A DNA stretch of 64,000 bases from Symsagittifera roscoffensis (Eukaryota > Xenacoelomorpha > Acoela > Convolutidae), in assembly GCF_963678635.1 (NCBI RefSeq), contig NC_087062.1, positions 87,147,845 through 87,211,844 on the forward strand. Reading direction: 5' to 3'. Below are positions 43,490 through 54,481 of the stretch, one piece after another. Numbering within the stretch: the stretch's first letter is position 1; each line of letters opens with the position of its first letter. Under the pieces are notes generated by a model. That model was not told where the DNA came from. It saw only the letters and a program-made list of their open reading frames with translations, and searched no databases. Made by a program: the position numbers and the translations under genes.

Positions 43490-46400
43490 TTTATGGAGAT
43501 AGTGTTTTCTGTATCACTTTCTGTGTCTGATGATCCACAGTTTATTTGATTTAGTTGTAGTTCGTTATTTCCTGTGTCATCAATACCTGGGGGGTCTGAT
43601 GTTGTTTCTTCATTTGATTGTACTTGATTAATATGTCTTTGATGTTTGGGTGTACTACTTCTGTAGCGATGTTTAGAATTATTATAATGGTTATTATTTC
43701 TATGTGGTGATTGAGAATAATTTCTATATCGATTATTATAACTTGAATTTCGATTTTGTGAATTATTTCGTGATCTGTTTTGATAATTGTCGTTTGGTCT
43801 GTGATAGTTTGATCTGTTATATGAGTTATTTCTTGATCGATTGTTCGGGTAATTCTCATTTCGATTGTTCGAATAACTTCTATTTCGATTATTTGAATAG
43901 TTTCTATTTCTGTTATATGATGAGTTTCGTGATTGATTGTTTGGATAGTATTTATTTCTTGTGTTGGATTGGGAATTGGATCTAGAAACAAATTTGTATT
44001 TGAATTTGATCTCGAGTAGTTATTTCGACTATTTGGTCGATTATAATGATTTTGTGAAGAATTCTGTGTATTTCTTCGTTCTGGTGATCTTCTCTTGAGT
44101 TATATGGTGATTGATTCCTTGTGTAATTAGTATTGTTCGGAAGTGGTTTTCCTGAACTGTTGTTGCTGTATACATTTTTGTTTGGTAGATTTTGATCTTT
44201 CTTCATATATTGATAGAATGATTTATTTGGTTCTTTATACTTTTGAGGTTTGTTCTGGTTATCTTGTTGTTTTTGTCTACATTCAGAAATACTATGTCCG
44301 TATCGTCGGCAATAATTACACCATTTTTTGAAAGATGGTTTGCCTTTAAAATTTGGGTGTTTTTCATAAATATTTAATATTTCAGTGATTTTTTCAACTA
44401 GGTCTGTATCTGATTCCTGTATGTTATTGATATTTGTAGTGTTAGTTTCGATACAATTAACATACTGTATTTTTATATTTTCTGTTTCTTCAAGTTTCAT
44501 TGTGATTTCCGCTTGCTCTAGTTTTTCTACTAGTTTTAGAAAATCTAAATCGGGCTCTCGAATTGAGGAAGGATGAGATGCTCTCTTTTTTATTGCTATT
44601 TTCCTTAATTGAGGTGTTAAGGTCATCATTAAAATTTCTGTCATTTTTGTGTTTTTATAGTCATGTGTATTTAATGAATATGCTTTTCGAACTAGTATTT
44701 CGATACGTACTGCTAATTGTTTGATGGTTTCATTTGGTAATCTGCGAATTTCATTACATAAAACTCTTTGGTGTTGTTTATTTCTTTCGGAGTCAAACAT
44801 TTTTGAAAATTCTTGTGTAAATCTTTTCCAATTTGATTTTAATTCTATAGGTAATACTGAAAACCATTTTTGGGCTGCGCCATCTAAGGTTGTTTGTATT
44901 AACGCTGTGCGTCGATGTATCCAATTTTGATGTAGTGGTGTATTAATTGGTTCAGGTCCTATATAATTAAATTTGCTGTTACAGCATTTAAATAATCTTC
45001 TACAGAATATTCAGGGTCTGTTCCTGTGAATACCATTAGTGGTTTATTTGATGTTATTGATGATCCACCCATAAGGTATGGATTCATTGTCATTTGTAGT
45101 GATTCTGCGGCATTTGGCATTTGTGAAAAATTTGAAAGTTGATTTTTTGTTATTTCATGTTGTTGAAGGTAATATGGGAGTGGTATTTCATTTTGCATTT
45201 GAGTTGGTTGATATGAGTGTGTAATCATTGGGTTTTGTGGTTGAATTGGTTGAAAAGATTGTGTATTAGTTGGGTTTTGCATTTGTATTATTTGTTGATT
45301 TCGTGTATCTGTTGGATTTGGAGAAAAAATTCTATTATATGTATAAGGTTTTTGCACTCCTTGTCCGCGATATTCTTGAGTATACGGTGCAAAAGTATCT
45401 GGTTGTAAATAATCATCATCAGATGATAAGTAATCCGTATGATGAGGTGCTTGCTTTTTGTTTTTATTTTGTTGAAAAAATGGGTAATTTTCACTACGAT
45501 CCTGTGGAGGATGTGAATTAGTTCGATAATTTACTGAGTTGGTTGTTGTCATTGGGTTATCCCAATATTGAGAACTTACATGATTATTATTAGTTTTTCG
45601 TGGGGGATAGTTTGTTTTTGACGAATGTGCGTAATTATAGTTGTGTTCTGCAAAAGTGTTTCTTGTGAACGTTTTTCGTGTTTTTGACGGTACTGTCATG
45701 GGTCTATATGTTTGATAATCCATATGTGAATATCTTGGAGCAACCGAAGGTTTAACGGTTGATTGTAAAGTTACTTGTTCCAGTGAAGTGTTTGTATTTT
45801 TTGGTGTTGTTAAATTTGGACGTATCGGTGAAATACTTCGTTGTGTAGTTGTTGTTGTTTGGACAATTTCTTCACTTATGAAGTGTGATGGTGTTTGGAT
45901 ATCTTGTTGTGTAAGATTCCTAGTTCCATTAAGGTTTTCATTGTGTATGGCAGTCGAATTTAAACTGTTATTTCGCGTATCAGGTTAAAATGTACTGTAG
46001 TTTAATGGTGTTGCATCAATGGTCAGTGGTACTACTCTCACATAATCTCTTTGATAAGATATTGTACTTATTGCTTGACTTGAGATTGATTGTGGGATAT
46101 TTAGAAATGCATGATGAGACCATTCAGGGTCCCAAACGTAGTCTGACTGTTCTGTGATGGCAGTATCATCATTTGGATTTTGAGGTCTGAAATTTTTTCT
46201 TGCTTGTGAAATTAAGTCTATATTATGTGTGAAATAATCTATTATAAAACATGCCAAAATTTTTTGTAGGTTATGTTTTGTGTGTTGTGAAACTTCGTCT
46301 TTAGTGAAATTTTCTTTGATTATATGTACAAAAAAGTTGAAAATAATGTGATTTCTTGTCGTACTTTTGTATGTTTGGATGTTTCAGTTGGTGAGATACT

Positions 46401-46847
46401 TTGAAATTCTGTTTTTTCTAATATTGAAATATAGCTATATATTATTGCAAAAACTTCGTTCGTAAATATGGAGTTTGCTCTTTGTGAGGTATGATATTGT
46501 ATGCTTTTAATATAATCTAAGAGTACTTTTGAAAATTCTAATTCAAGATCGTCTCTTTGAATTACATATTTGCGGTGATTCGGGTTTGGGGTGCTGAAAT
46601 CTATGGTGTAGATTCCGTATTGTTGTGTTAAATTACATATATCTTTCAGATAATGTTCAATAATTTGTCTTTTGATTTTTACATCTGGGAATTCTGCTTT
46701 GCATGGGCTGATTCCGGGTTCAAACAAATTTAGGAGTAAATTCTTGCAAAAGTCATGCTGCCCTCTATTATCGGGTGCATCTATGAGGAAGGCGTAAACC
46801 TCTTCGTCATCTGGACTATCGTCACTTTGAGTATGGCTGTGGCTCAT
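43490..46847 (-). pseudogene. gag: gag polyprotein of the large retroelement, frameshifted
   Basis: Begins with MSHSHTQSDDSPDDEE at 46847 and runs in successive frames. A frameshift near 46335 links to the frame closing at 45985. That TAA is followed in the same frame by an open stretch to 44959, and another shift leads to the capsid-like domain. The latter ends in a CCHC knuckle, CNYCRRYGHSISEC (near 44.3 kb). After two shifts (near 44070 and 43990) an Arg/Asn/Ser/Tyr-rich RNA-binding-type tail leads directly into the protease frame. Domain order is N-terminal region, Gln/Asn/Pro-rich spacer, capsid, zinc knuckle, basic tail. Gag is unusually long, about 1100 codons. Five lesions make it non-functional here. 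Confidence 0.8.
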
Positions 46848-47289
46848 TTATTCGTTTAATGACTGTTAATATATAACTATCGATGTGTCTAATTGGTTGA
46901 TTCCAATTATACAAGTGTACTGCTTTGTGTTTATATTGCTTTTTTATTCTTCTTTTTCCTCTTTTTGATGAATTTGAAGTTGTTTCTGAGTCGGAAAAAT
47001 ATAATTGATCGTGAATGGGACAATTTTTATCAATCGATTCTTTTAATTTATAGAGTTCATCTAAATTGCTGCCTTCTGATTCTGAAAATGCGTTTCTATT
47101 TTTTGAAATTCTTTTTCGTGTGATTTGTCTTTGTTTGTTTATTGTTTTTCGTTTTATTGTTAGTCGTTTTGTTCTGATATATCCAACTGTTTGTGTATGA
47201 GGTGTGATTACAAGATCGTATTTTTTGTTATCTATTTCGCAGTTGTGTAAAACGATTGTTTGTTTATTTCCTAGATTTTTGAATGACAT
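46822..47289 (-). CDS. ORF A, basic 155-residue accessory protein upstream of gag
   Basis: An uninterrupted frame of 155 codons starting with ATG at 47289 is the first ORF of the retroelement. It overlaps the next ORF start (46847) by 26 nt in another frame. The middle is strongly basic (RTKRLTIKRK, ITRKRISKNR), followed by an acidic SESEGSNLDELY patch, and a second basic block (SSKRGKRRIKKQYKHK). That pattern suggests a nucleic-acid-binding or nuclear/nucleolar-targeting protein, but this is inference. I recognise no family. Ty3/Gypsy elements usually begin with gag, so an ORF here is unusual. It is one of the few intact frames of the element. Confidence 0.6.
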   Translation of the reverse strand: MSFKNLGNKQTIVLHNCEIDNKKYDLVITPHTQTVGYIRTKRLTIKRKTINKQRQITRKRISKNRNAFSESEGSNLDELYKLKESIDKNCPIHDQLYFSDSETTSNSSKRGKRRIKKQYKHKAVHLYNWNQPIRHIDSYILTVIKRINEPQPYSK

Positions 47290-47640
47290 AAGGTTTAGGA
47301 TGAGGGATGCAAAAAGTTGTTAGATGATGTCTACTTTCTTAAACTGTTAGTCCTTACGATTTTTCTGTTAGCTTAACCTGGGTCTATTTGTTCAGGGTTG
47401 GAGAGAAAATCATATCGATTCCGAAGAATGATTTTTTACTTTCTCGTGGCTAGTATAAGCTAAGGTGTTAACTTACTTAATCTTACTTAGGGGTAGTGAT
47501 TGTGTTCAAGGGTTGGAGAATAGTAAATCGATCCATTGAAATTGCAAAAAAAATAAGTTGTCAATAAAATCACATTCAGATTCTGATTTCTTATGGATTG
47601 ATTTTATTTCACCTGGCCCAATTTAAGGAATAGTATTGAA
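47290..47640 (-). promoter_or_regulatory. Putative leader/5' end of the large retroelement
   Basis: Non-coding stretch upstream of ORF A that still shares the element's composition to about 47550. No tRNA primer-binding site (TGG-initial 18-mer after a CA end) or LTR counterpart of the left side could be recognised. The 5' LTR is absent, highly diverged, or unrecognisable by eye. Confidence 0.3.
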
Positions 47641-47829
47641 TTGATAAAAGTCTTTAAGCATTTTTGCACGTTTTGGGCAGCTTCGTTTTTTAAAAATACT
47701 TTCTAAACAGACGAACAATCATGAAAAATGTTGAACACATTTAGTACAATACGTTAACAAATTTCACCAATCAGAATCAAACAACTATTGTTGCTTAAAA
47801 ACATAAATCAATATTTTTAAATACTCTCT

Positions 47830-48230
47830 TCGAAATATGCAGACGACAAAATTCTTTCCTGTGAAGATAGAAACATCAAAAGTGCACTAAAAGAACTTGA
47901 AACAAATTGCATTTTTAGAGAAACCTACCTCAATCTATTGCAAAAAACAGAGCTTATTATCATCAATAGAAAACATAGAAGAAAAGTTCAAAAAAATAAC
48001 ATACGTCCCATTTGACCAGAATGCCGCCAAAATTGAGGTGACGAAACGAATTTTAGTTTGAGAGGTTTGGTCGTACAAAATGCCGATTCTGACGATTAAC
48101 GTCCTTTTTTGCAAAAATCAACAAACTGAGAAGGGTTAGTTTGGTCTGACATGCTTATTTTTATAAATTCGTTCGAAAAGAAAGACACATAAAAATTTTG
48201 TTTTTCGCGACCACTGAAAGACTAAAACAA
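47830..48230 (+). pseudogene. Non-LTR retrotransposon RT fragment
   Basis: The frame reads KYADDKILSCEDRNIKSALKEL and then NLLQKTELIII, matching the YADD catalytic box and following thumb of LINE reverse transcriptases. Stops follow. A downstream non-coding part (about 48110-48225) recurs at 49470-49575, showing two copies of one family in the region. Confidence 0.65.
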
Positions 48231-48889
48231 GAAAAATTATAGGCATTTAGACGCCACAGATCGGTGGAAGTCACCTCCTATACTTACATCTAGAAAAACA
48301 GACCGTTAATCACAAATCCTATAAAACAGATCACTTAGCAATTTTTTTTTGTAAACTAACTTAGTGCATGTGGAACCAAAACTCCATTTAAGCCCGAAAT
48401 ATGTAATACAAAATACTCACAAGAGTTATTCAAATTGAATCTGTCCAAAACTAGGTCGGAACAATGTTACCAGCAAAGTAACCCAGCAGCAATGCTCAAT
48501 TTTTTCAGTCAAAGTACCACTAAAAACATCCAAAAACATATTAAAAAACCAACAAATTGATGCATTAAATTCAAAACCATAACAGAAAAGCAAAAAAATC
48601 TTCGAACTATTTTTTTCTCAAACATTCCTTTGGAGAAATGATAACAAATAGCTTCAAAATGGTGAATCTCGCTTCTAAAAATTTTCAAGACAAGAATGTT
48701 TCTATGTAAAAGACAATAAAAACTGTCTCACTGTAGACGCATATCATAACAAACCTACTATCAAAACTCTATTCTGATTCAGATATATTACTTCTGTAGG
48801 GAGTAAAAATTACATTTTCTACCATAAAGCCAAAAATTTGCAAGCTACATCTGACATTCCATCAAGGGGACTTAAAGGATGGTTAAAAT

Positions 48890-49580
48890 GAATTCTATAC
48901 CCAACTTATTTTTCATTTCAATTAAAACTTTAATAACATTTTTTCCACAGAAGCTAGAAAAGCAATTGACAACCCCAATTTAGAAAAAAAGATAGCTCTG
49001 AAGTATCTGAAAACTACAGACTAATCTCAATTACAGAAGCACCATCAAAATTATTTCAAAAACTTCATTCTGCACAAAGGTATTTAGAAAAAAGATTGAT
49101 ACAACAATTATGTCTCGTGCTCTTCATTAGATCCCTCGTAAGCATTTGATTCTTTTGAGCAAAATCATTGAAAAAAATTTCTGAAACCGCAGAAGTCTTT
49201 AAAATTCCTGGATTTCTTTCACAAGCGAACGACAACAGAAAAAAGAGTTGGATGACACTGAATCGAACTGGATCTCACTTCACCAAATATCATACAAGTC
49301 ACTGTTTTAGGATTTCTCATTTTCAATCTGTAGGCCAATGGTCGTAACAAGCAACTGGCTAACTCGAGCAAAGTAGTACAGTATGCAGACAACAAAATTC
49401 TTTTCTGTGAAGGTTGAAACATCAGAAATTCACTAAAATGAAATTGCACAAAGACTAAACTTCTTTTTTGCGGAAATGAACAAATTGAGAAGGATTAGTT
49501 TGGACTGACACGCTTATTTTTATAAATTCGTTCGAAAAGAAAGACACATAACATTTTTTCACAACCACTGAAAGACCGCG
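48890..49580 (+). pseudogene. Second fragment of the same LINE family
   Basis: Near 48999-49075 the frames read SEVSENYRLISITEAPSKLF, the NYRxIS block preceding RT motif A. Near 49290-49420 they read VTVLGFLIFNL, equivalent to the QGSxLGPLLF block, and VVQYADNKILFC, with YADD mutated to YADN. Many stops. It shares its tail with 48110-48225. Confidence 0.65.
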
Positions 49581-49849
49581 AAAGGCGGAACAATGATTTT
49601 CGAAGTTCAGAACAATACAAAGAAAGAGCTGAGAAAACAAAGGTAGAAAACCGAATGATATTAAAAGTCAAGAAGAAGAGGCTCCGGACTGTAACGGTTG
49701 TACAATTAAAATCGACACCGAGCAAATCCCGTGAACCAGTAATGCTAACTGAGGAAAATGCAATCTTTCCCGATTTTGAAGAAGACGCATCTTCACGCTG
49801 ACTTGAGAAACAGGAGGGGTATAGAAGAGTGACTGAAAAGTGTATCTTA

Positions 49850-50965
49850 GCATGTTTTTAGCTTTTCGGTATGGCCTGAATTTAGTTTATAACATCAGAC
49901 TCACTTTTAGATCATGAGAAGCTAGGAGTTAAAAGAAAAGGTCGAACCATCTCCGATGGATAGGATGATTTTCTCTACTGAAAAAAAATTAGAAATTAAA
50001 TATTGAACAGGAACAATAAAAATTAAATATGAGGCAATTAACTAAAGCTTTTTTCAAAAGTGGTAATATCCCCAAAGGTGGGAGGAGAGCTAAATTCTGA
50101 ATCTCCCGAAAGCCAAGGGATAGGCCCTACATTGTGGTAACTATTGAGGAATGAAACTCACAATTCAAGTGGTGGAGCTATTAGAATGAATACTCGATCC
50201 CATCTTTCGGAGGATGGAGCTTATAGACCAAATGCAATTTGGCTCTGTACCTGGAAGAGGTACCACTGAAGCCATATTCACCGTTCGACAGCTACAAAAA
50301 AAACACATTGCTGCTAACATGCCTCTTCTCTGTGCCTTCGTGGATCTCGAGGCAAGTACTGTGGTGGGCCCTTAGAAGTCTCGATGTCGAAGAATAGGCA
50401 AGGCGCGTCCTTTAGGGTATGTGCTGTAATGCCTGGAACCGAGTTCGATTAAATGGTCAGTACAGCGAAAAATTCAAATTGAGTGTCGTTGTACACCAGA
50501 ACTATGTTCTAAGTCAACTTCTCTTCATACACGTTTTTGAGGCCATCTCAGAGCGATTCAATCAACGTAAAAGCGTGCCTTTTCAGCTCCTCTATGCGGA
50601 TGACTTATCTATAATAGCAGATACATTTGATGAAAGCATCGCTACACATGGAGAGTAAAGGTAACCGGAGCAGTTAACAATCGTACATGTGTTACGGAGT
50701 AGTTCCCGAGAATTCGTAGGGGTATCGGGAGGATTTTACTGCCCTTCCAGAGCGACAACAAGACCGCTCTTCGACTGGATTCAAGAATCCGTGAGGATCT
50801 CGGGAAGAGACTGAGAACTCAATTTTAACAACTTTAAGCTTCCTGGTATGTCCTGAATTAGTTTAATGAACATCTAATACCTTTTTCAGAATATGAGATG
50901 CTAGGAGTTGAGGGAAAGAGTTGATCCATCTCCGATGGATATGATGATTTTTATCTACTGAACAA
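49850..50965. repeat. ~130-bp direct repeat flanking the third LINE relic
   Basis: Sequence at 49850-49990 (ggtatggcctgaatttagttta, atgagaagctaggagtt, accatctccgatggata) recurs at 50830-50965 with substitutions (ggtatgtcctgaattagttta). It may be LINE untranslated sequence present twice through nested insertion. Confidence 0.55.
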
Positions 50966-51290
50966 AAACAATAATAGTATGATAATTAAGTAGTAGCCCT
51001 GTTTTTAGGAGTGACTTCGTGGTCTGGGGATACTGAAACCCAAATTAGTAATGACTTTGTCGACCCGATGTTAAGGAACCACACATAGAACTGGCTTTAG
51101 TAGAGACGGTTAAAAGCATGTGAAGCTGTGTTTAGACGCTAGCCAGTCGTTTCATAACATAGCTTTATTTCCCGTCGGTAGGTGTTTCCGGATAAATGTT
51201 CAAATGCCTGGTGCTGCCCTTCACATCTGATGGGTCAGGGACAGCACCATAATCAAAAATGGGATATGATGATGATAATTTGCCACAACT
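50080..51290 (+). pseudogene. Third LINE relic (different family) with 3' tail
   Basis: Frames show QFGSVPGRGTTEAIFTVRQL (50236), CAFVDLE (motif A, 50334), a WALRSLDVEE block (50373), NAWNRVRLNGQYSEKF, VHQNYVLSQLLF and LLYADDLSIIADT (50586). These are successive RT blocks of a non-LTR element. Stops and frameshifts interrupt it, and the tail beyond 50658 is non-coding. It ends in a gatatgatgatgata microsatellite (51263-51277), a usual LINE 3' end. Confidence 0.75.
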
Positions 51291-51628
51291 AGGGTGAGAT
51301 GGTCATATCATATTACTCATTTTTAATTAAACAACTAATCTGATTTTTTTCTCTACACTTTACTGAATAACATCGATGCGAAAACTTTCCCTCAGTAATT
51401 GACTTGTTCTTTCTTTTTCTAAGAGACATATGATAGTTTTTCGAGTAATGTTAAATACGGTTTCGCTGCGCTTATAAGTCAATGAGCAGAACGGTCTGAG
51501 TGAAGAAAAACCGACAAATAATCATTTATACGGGCTGATCGATAGACAAATTATTAGTGTTTTTTTTTGCTCTTGGGCTCTTTCTGCTCTGAGATCAGTC
51601 TGCTTTTTACTTCGCCTCCCTAGATAAC

Positions 51629-52462
51629 ATGTTTCAAGTGCCATCAATATCCGAAATTGAAGATGAAGAAAATGCGGTTGTCTCTGCTTTTGCAAGCAGA
51701 CATAAACAAAGCGGTCAAAGCAAATCTGAAGCAAGAAGTGTTGATGCAGACAGTTCTGATGGATCACACGTTAGAGCGTCAAACTTTAGCGGGCGCAGTG
51801 AAATGACTTCGTCTGAAAATGCTTTGTCAATTGATTATAAACAGATTGTAAATGCAGCGCCCGTCGTCTCTGAAAAGTTAAAAAAGGCAATTGCGGCGTC
51901 TAATGCGCAAAATGATGATTCGATTTCTGCACCCTCAAAAGATTTATTTAATATAAGAGAAAACAACGAGTCTAAAGTGGGAAATACATTGGCTCAACCG
52001 CCTATAACAAGAAATTACTCAGGATCAACAATTTATGCGATAAATCGCCAAAAAGGCAATCCTATTCTGAAACATATACGAAATGTGCCAATTGAATTTG
52101 TGTGCGATATCGCACCTGATTATATTCTGAGTGAAATTACTTGTGCTTTGTTTTTGTCTCTGAGATATCATCATTTGAATCCGAATTACATATATGATAG
52201 AATAAGGAAAGTTGGCTCTGCTTTTAAACTCCGATTACTTTTACTTGAAATTGATGTTATTGATCCTAGTCAGAGCTTAGCTGAGCTGAACAAAGCATGC
52301 TTTCACGCCGATTTTACTCTTCTACTCGCCTTTTCCTCTCAAGAAGCTGGAAGATATCTCGAGACTTACAAAGTGTATCAATTCAAGCCTGTTGATTTAC
52401 TGAGGGCAAATATTGAAACCGATCCAACTAGTCGAGCGATTGACTTTCTCACAACAATTAAA
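51629..52462 (+). CDS. ERCC1: ERCC1, exon 1 (N-terminus and central domain)
   Basis: ERCC1 is the non-catalytic partner of the XPF nuclease. Together they cut damaged DNA 5' of lesions in nucleotide excision repair and process interstrand crosslinks. This exon encodes residues 1-278. Residues 1-130 are Ser/Asp/Asn-rich and poorly conserved. About 134-157 (STIYAIN...GNPILKHIRNVP) match the XPA-binding segment. 158-278 form the central nuclease-like domain, with PDYILSEITCALFLSLRYH, LLLLEIDV and EEAGRYLETY-like AGRYLETYKVYQFKPVDLL. It ends FLTTIK at a clean donor, gtaagat, in phase 0. Together with exon 2 the protein has 356 residues, slightly longer than the vertebrate ~300. The start is the first ATG of the frame. 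No lesions are seen. Confidence 0.95.
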
Positions 52463-53389
52463 GTAAGATTTCTATCAATTGGACTATGTTCCGACTTCTC
52501 TCGAAAAAGGGGCAGAAACTATGGCATTTGGATAAGGTCCCTTTAAATAAAGTTTGCAGTCAGTTTTGTCGATTGCAAGAAAGCTCGCAGAGAGTCAAGT
52601 GTGGTATTATATTAAAGCTGTAGTAATTGTCATTCCGGTTTTGAAAAGTCAGTTTTCCTGAAACTGACTGATTATCCTTGAAATAAGCAAGGGTATTGCA
52701 ATTGGGTGCTAGATTTTTTTCCCTTAAATAAGTTTAGCCACAGAAAGGTCATTTCTGTAGGAATGGCAAATTTTAGACATGCTCAATTTCATGAAAGTTC
52801 AAATAAAACTACCTTCATTTAGGTAGTAAATAGGTGTAGGCCGTTTCCGGTTATAGTTTGTTTCCAAATAATTTTCCTGGAAAAGTGTTGATTTTTTTCG
52901 TTTCGTGGTTTTTGGCCTAGTTTCCGTCGGTTCATTTCCTTTTTTAAACTGAAATTTGTTTTTTATTTGGTACTGTTTTGTTCGGCAATTTTCTCAACTA
53001 TGGATTTGTTTTGGTTTTTTACCCTTGTTAACCAAATTTCAGCTTATATTTTATGGCTTAATGAATTTATATTGCGTTGTTTTGAGGGCTAAATTTCCTG
53101 TTCGGCAAAATCAGGTGTTATTACACTAGTTAGAGCAAGTGTCTTGAAATCGAGAACAAGATTTTTTCCAGTAAACAACTTTTCTTACACGTTTCAAGTT
53201 TTCTTCAACTTGCTTTTTTATTGAACCTTTACAACCTCCAGGTTCCTTCCCCTTTTGCCTAGATTTAACAACGTCGTATTTGTAACCTAAGGTCTGGGAT
53301 TTGACTTTTGGCCTAGCCTTATTTTTTCAGTAAGTATGCAATTAAAAAATAAATTCGTTAAAAATTGAATGGTTGGACTGCCGTTATTC

Positions 53390-53760
53390 TGCTAAAATTT
53401 TGTCGGCTTAGTTGCCACATCACAAATCTTGTTTTTCCTGTAAGCAACTTTTAATGCAAATGTTGTTCTTTATACGTTCAGGGTGGTGGACTTAGCAAGT
53501 TCATTGGTTTTTCTGCTCAACAGGTGTCTGCTCAAAGATAGTCGGCTTAGTTGCCATATCACTGATTTTGTTCTTGTGCTGTAAGCAACTTCCGTTGTCG
53601 TTGAAAGTGCAAGTGTTGTTCATTCTAGTCTTATGTGGGAGTTGAAACTAAAGATTTTTTTGTGAAATCATTTTTTTCTGCTCAACTTGTGTCTGCTGAA
53701 AGATTGACGGCTTCATTTCCTCTTCGTAAGTTTTGTTCCGTTGCTAATTTAATTTTCCAA
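53390..53760 (+). repeat. Three diverged ~145-bp tandem repeats in the ERCC1 intron
   Basis: Units share ttctgctcaa...tgtc(t)gct, then gtcggcttagttgcca(c/t)atcac, then tgtaagcaactt and a gttgttc block. They begin near 53390, 53510 and 53680, the third being the most diverged. Confidence 0.6.
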
Positions 53761-53989
53761 TTTCTGGCAGGTTAGCTTAGAGTGAACTTCTATCGGGTTA
53801 AACTAAAATTTAATTTTAGGTAGAATTAGTTTTCAACGTTTTCCATTTTTTCGACTGATGTTTTTTTTCTATGTTTGTTTAATGAGTTCCAATTCCTCAG
53901 AATAAAACAAGCAATAATTTCAGCTAATTTCAAGGTACAAGCGTGATAGAGGGGTCCCTCTAAAAACCAAGCGTGGCAGCGGGGTTCCA

Positions 53990-54297
53990 CGTCAGACTAG
54001 TTCTTAGCAAAAGCAGCAATTAGGTAAATCAATGAATAGCTTGCTCAGAACAGCTGAGTTTTTGCTAGCTGATTGTTTAATGGAGACGGGCTTGATAGTT
54101 GGTATAACTGAGTCCCGCCTTTTAACCTTTGACCTTTTATCATGGGGGAGAGATTTCATCTATTTTGCCGCAGCCGGTCCCACTTTAAGGAGGCGGATGA
54201 TACTGCGACCCCTCCAACCATGACCGAAACGGGATTCGAAACCACGACCTTTGTATTAAATGCCGAGCGTCTTACCCACTCGGCCATGGCTGCTCAA
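53990..54297 (-). mobile_element. tRNA-derived SINE
   Basis: On the minus strand the head carries an A box TGGCCGAGTGG (54286-54276) and a B box GGTTTCGAATCC (54243-54232), 32 bases apart, with surrounding sequence resembling a Leu/Ser-type tRNA. A true acceptor stem is not maintained, and a GC-richer tRNA-unrelated body follows to about 53990. That is the structure of a Pol III-transcribed SINE rather than a tRNA gene. The exact 3' end is uncertain. Confidence 0.65.
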
Positions 54298-54481
54298 AAC
54301 TGGCTTTTCGAAATAATCTTTTCGCTTTTGCCATGCAAACCATTTATTGAACGCCACGGCCTTTTCGGGACGGTCAGTTTACCTCGAAAAAATTACTTGA
54401 AGAAAAGAGGAGGAAGTTAAAAAAAAAAAAAAACAGCCCTGTTAGAGGTGCAAAGGCTTTATGATTAATGAATATTCTATT

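Larger units (their letters stand above)
28950..47300 (-). mobile_element. Large env-bearing Ty3/Gypsy-like endogenous retroelement with accessory ORFs (defective)
   Basis: Transcribed leftward, the order is ORF A, gag, protease, RT/RNase H, integrase, three small hydrophobic ORFs, a Pro/Ser/Thr-rich ORF, env, and a post-env ORF. Order RT-RNase H-integrase plus a GPY/F-type integrase tail (RKGPYQII) place pol with Ty3/Gypsy (Metaviridae). Length is about 18-20 kb, or about 15.5-17 kb without an internal 2.9-kb duplication, well above the common 5-9 kb of the family. The coding strand is A/C-rich throughout. At least ten frameshifts or stops, an RT active-site substitution and a foreign insertion show this copy is defective. 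Ends are approximate because LTRs were not identified. Confidence 0.85.

Noticed and set aside
43551-43991. 146-codon minus-strand Ile/Thr-rich frame
   Set aside because: It is the wrong frame of the Arg/Asn/Ser/Tyr-rich gag tail, which reads through into the protease domain in the adjacent frame.
54160-54297. tRNA gene
   Set aside because: A and B boxes are present, but the acceptor stem does not pair properly and a long unrelated body follows. A SINE fits better.
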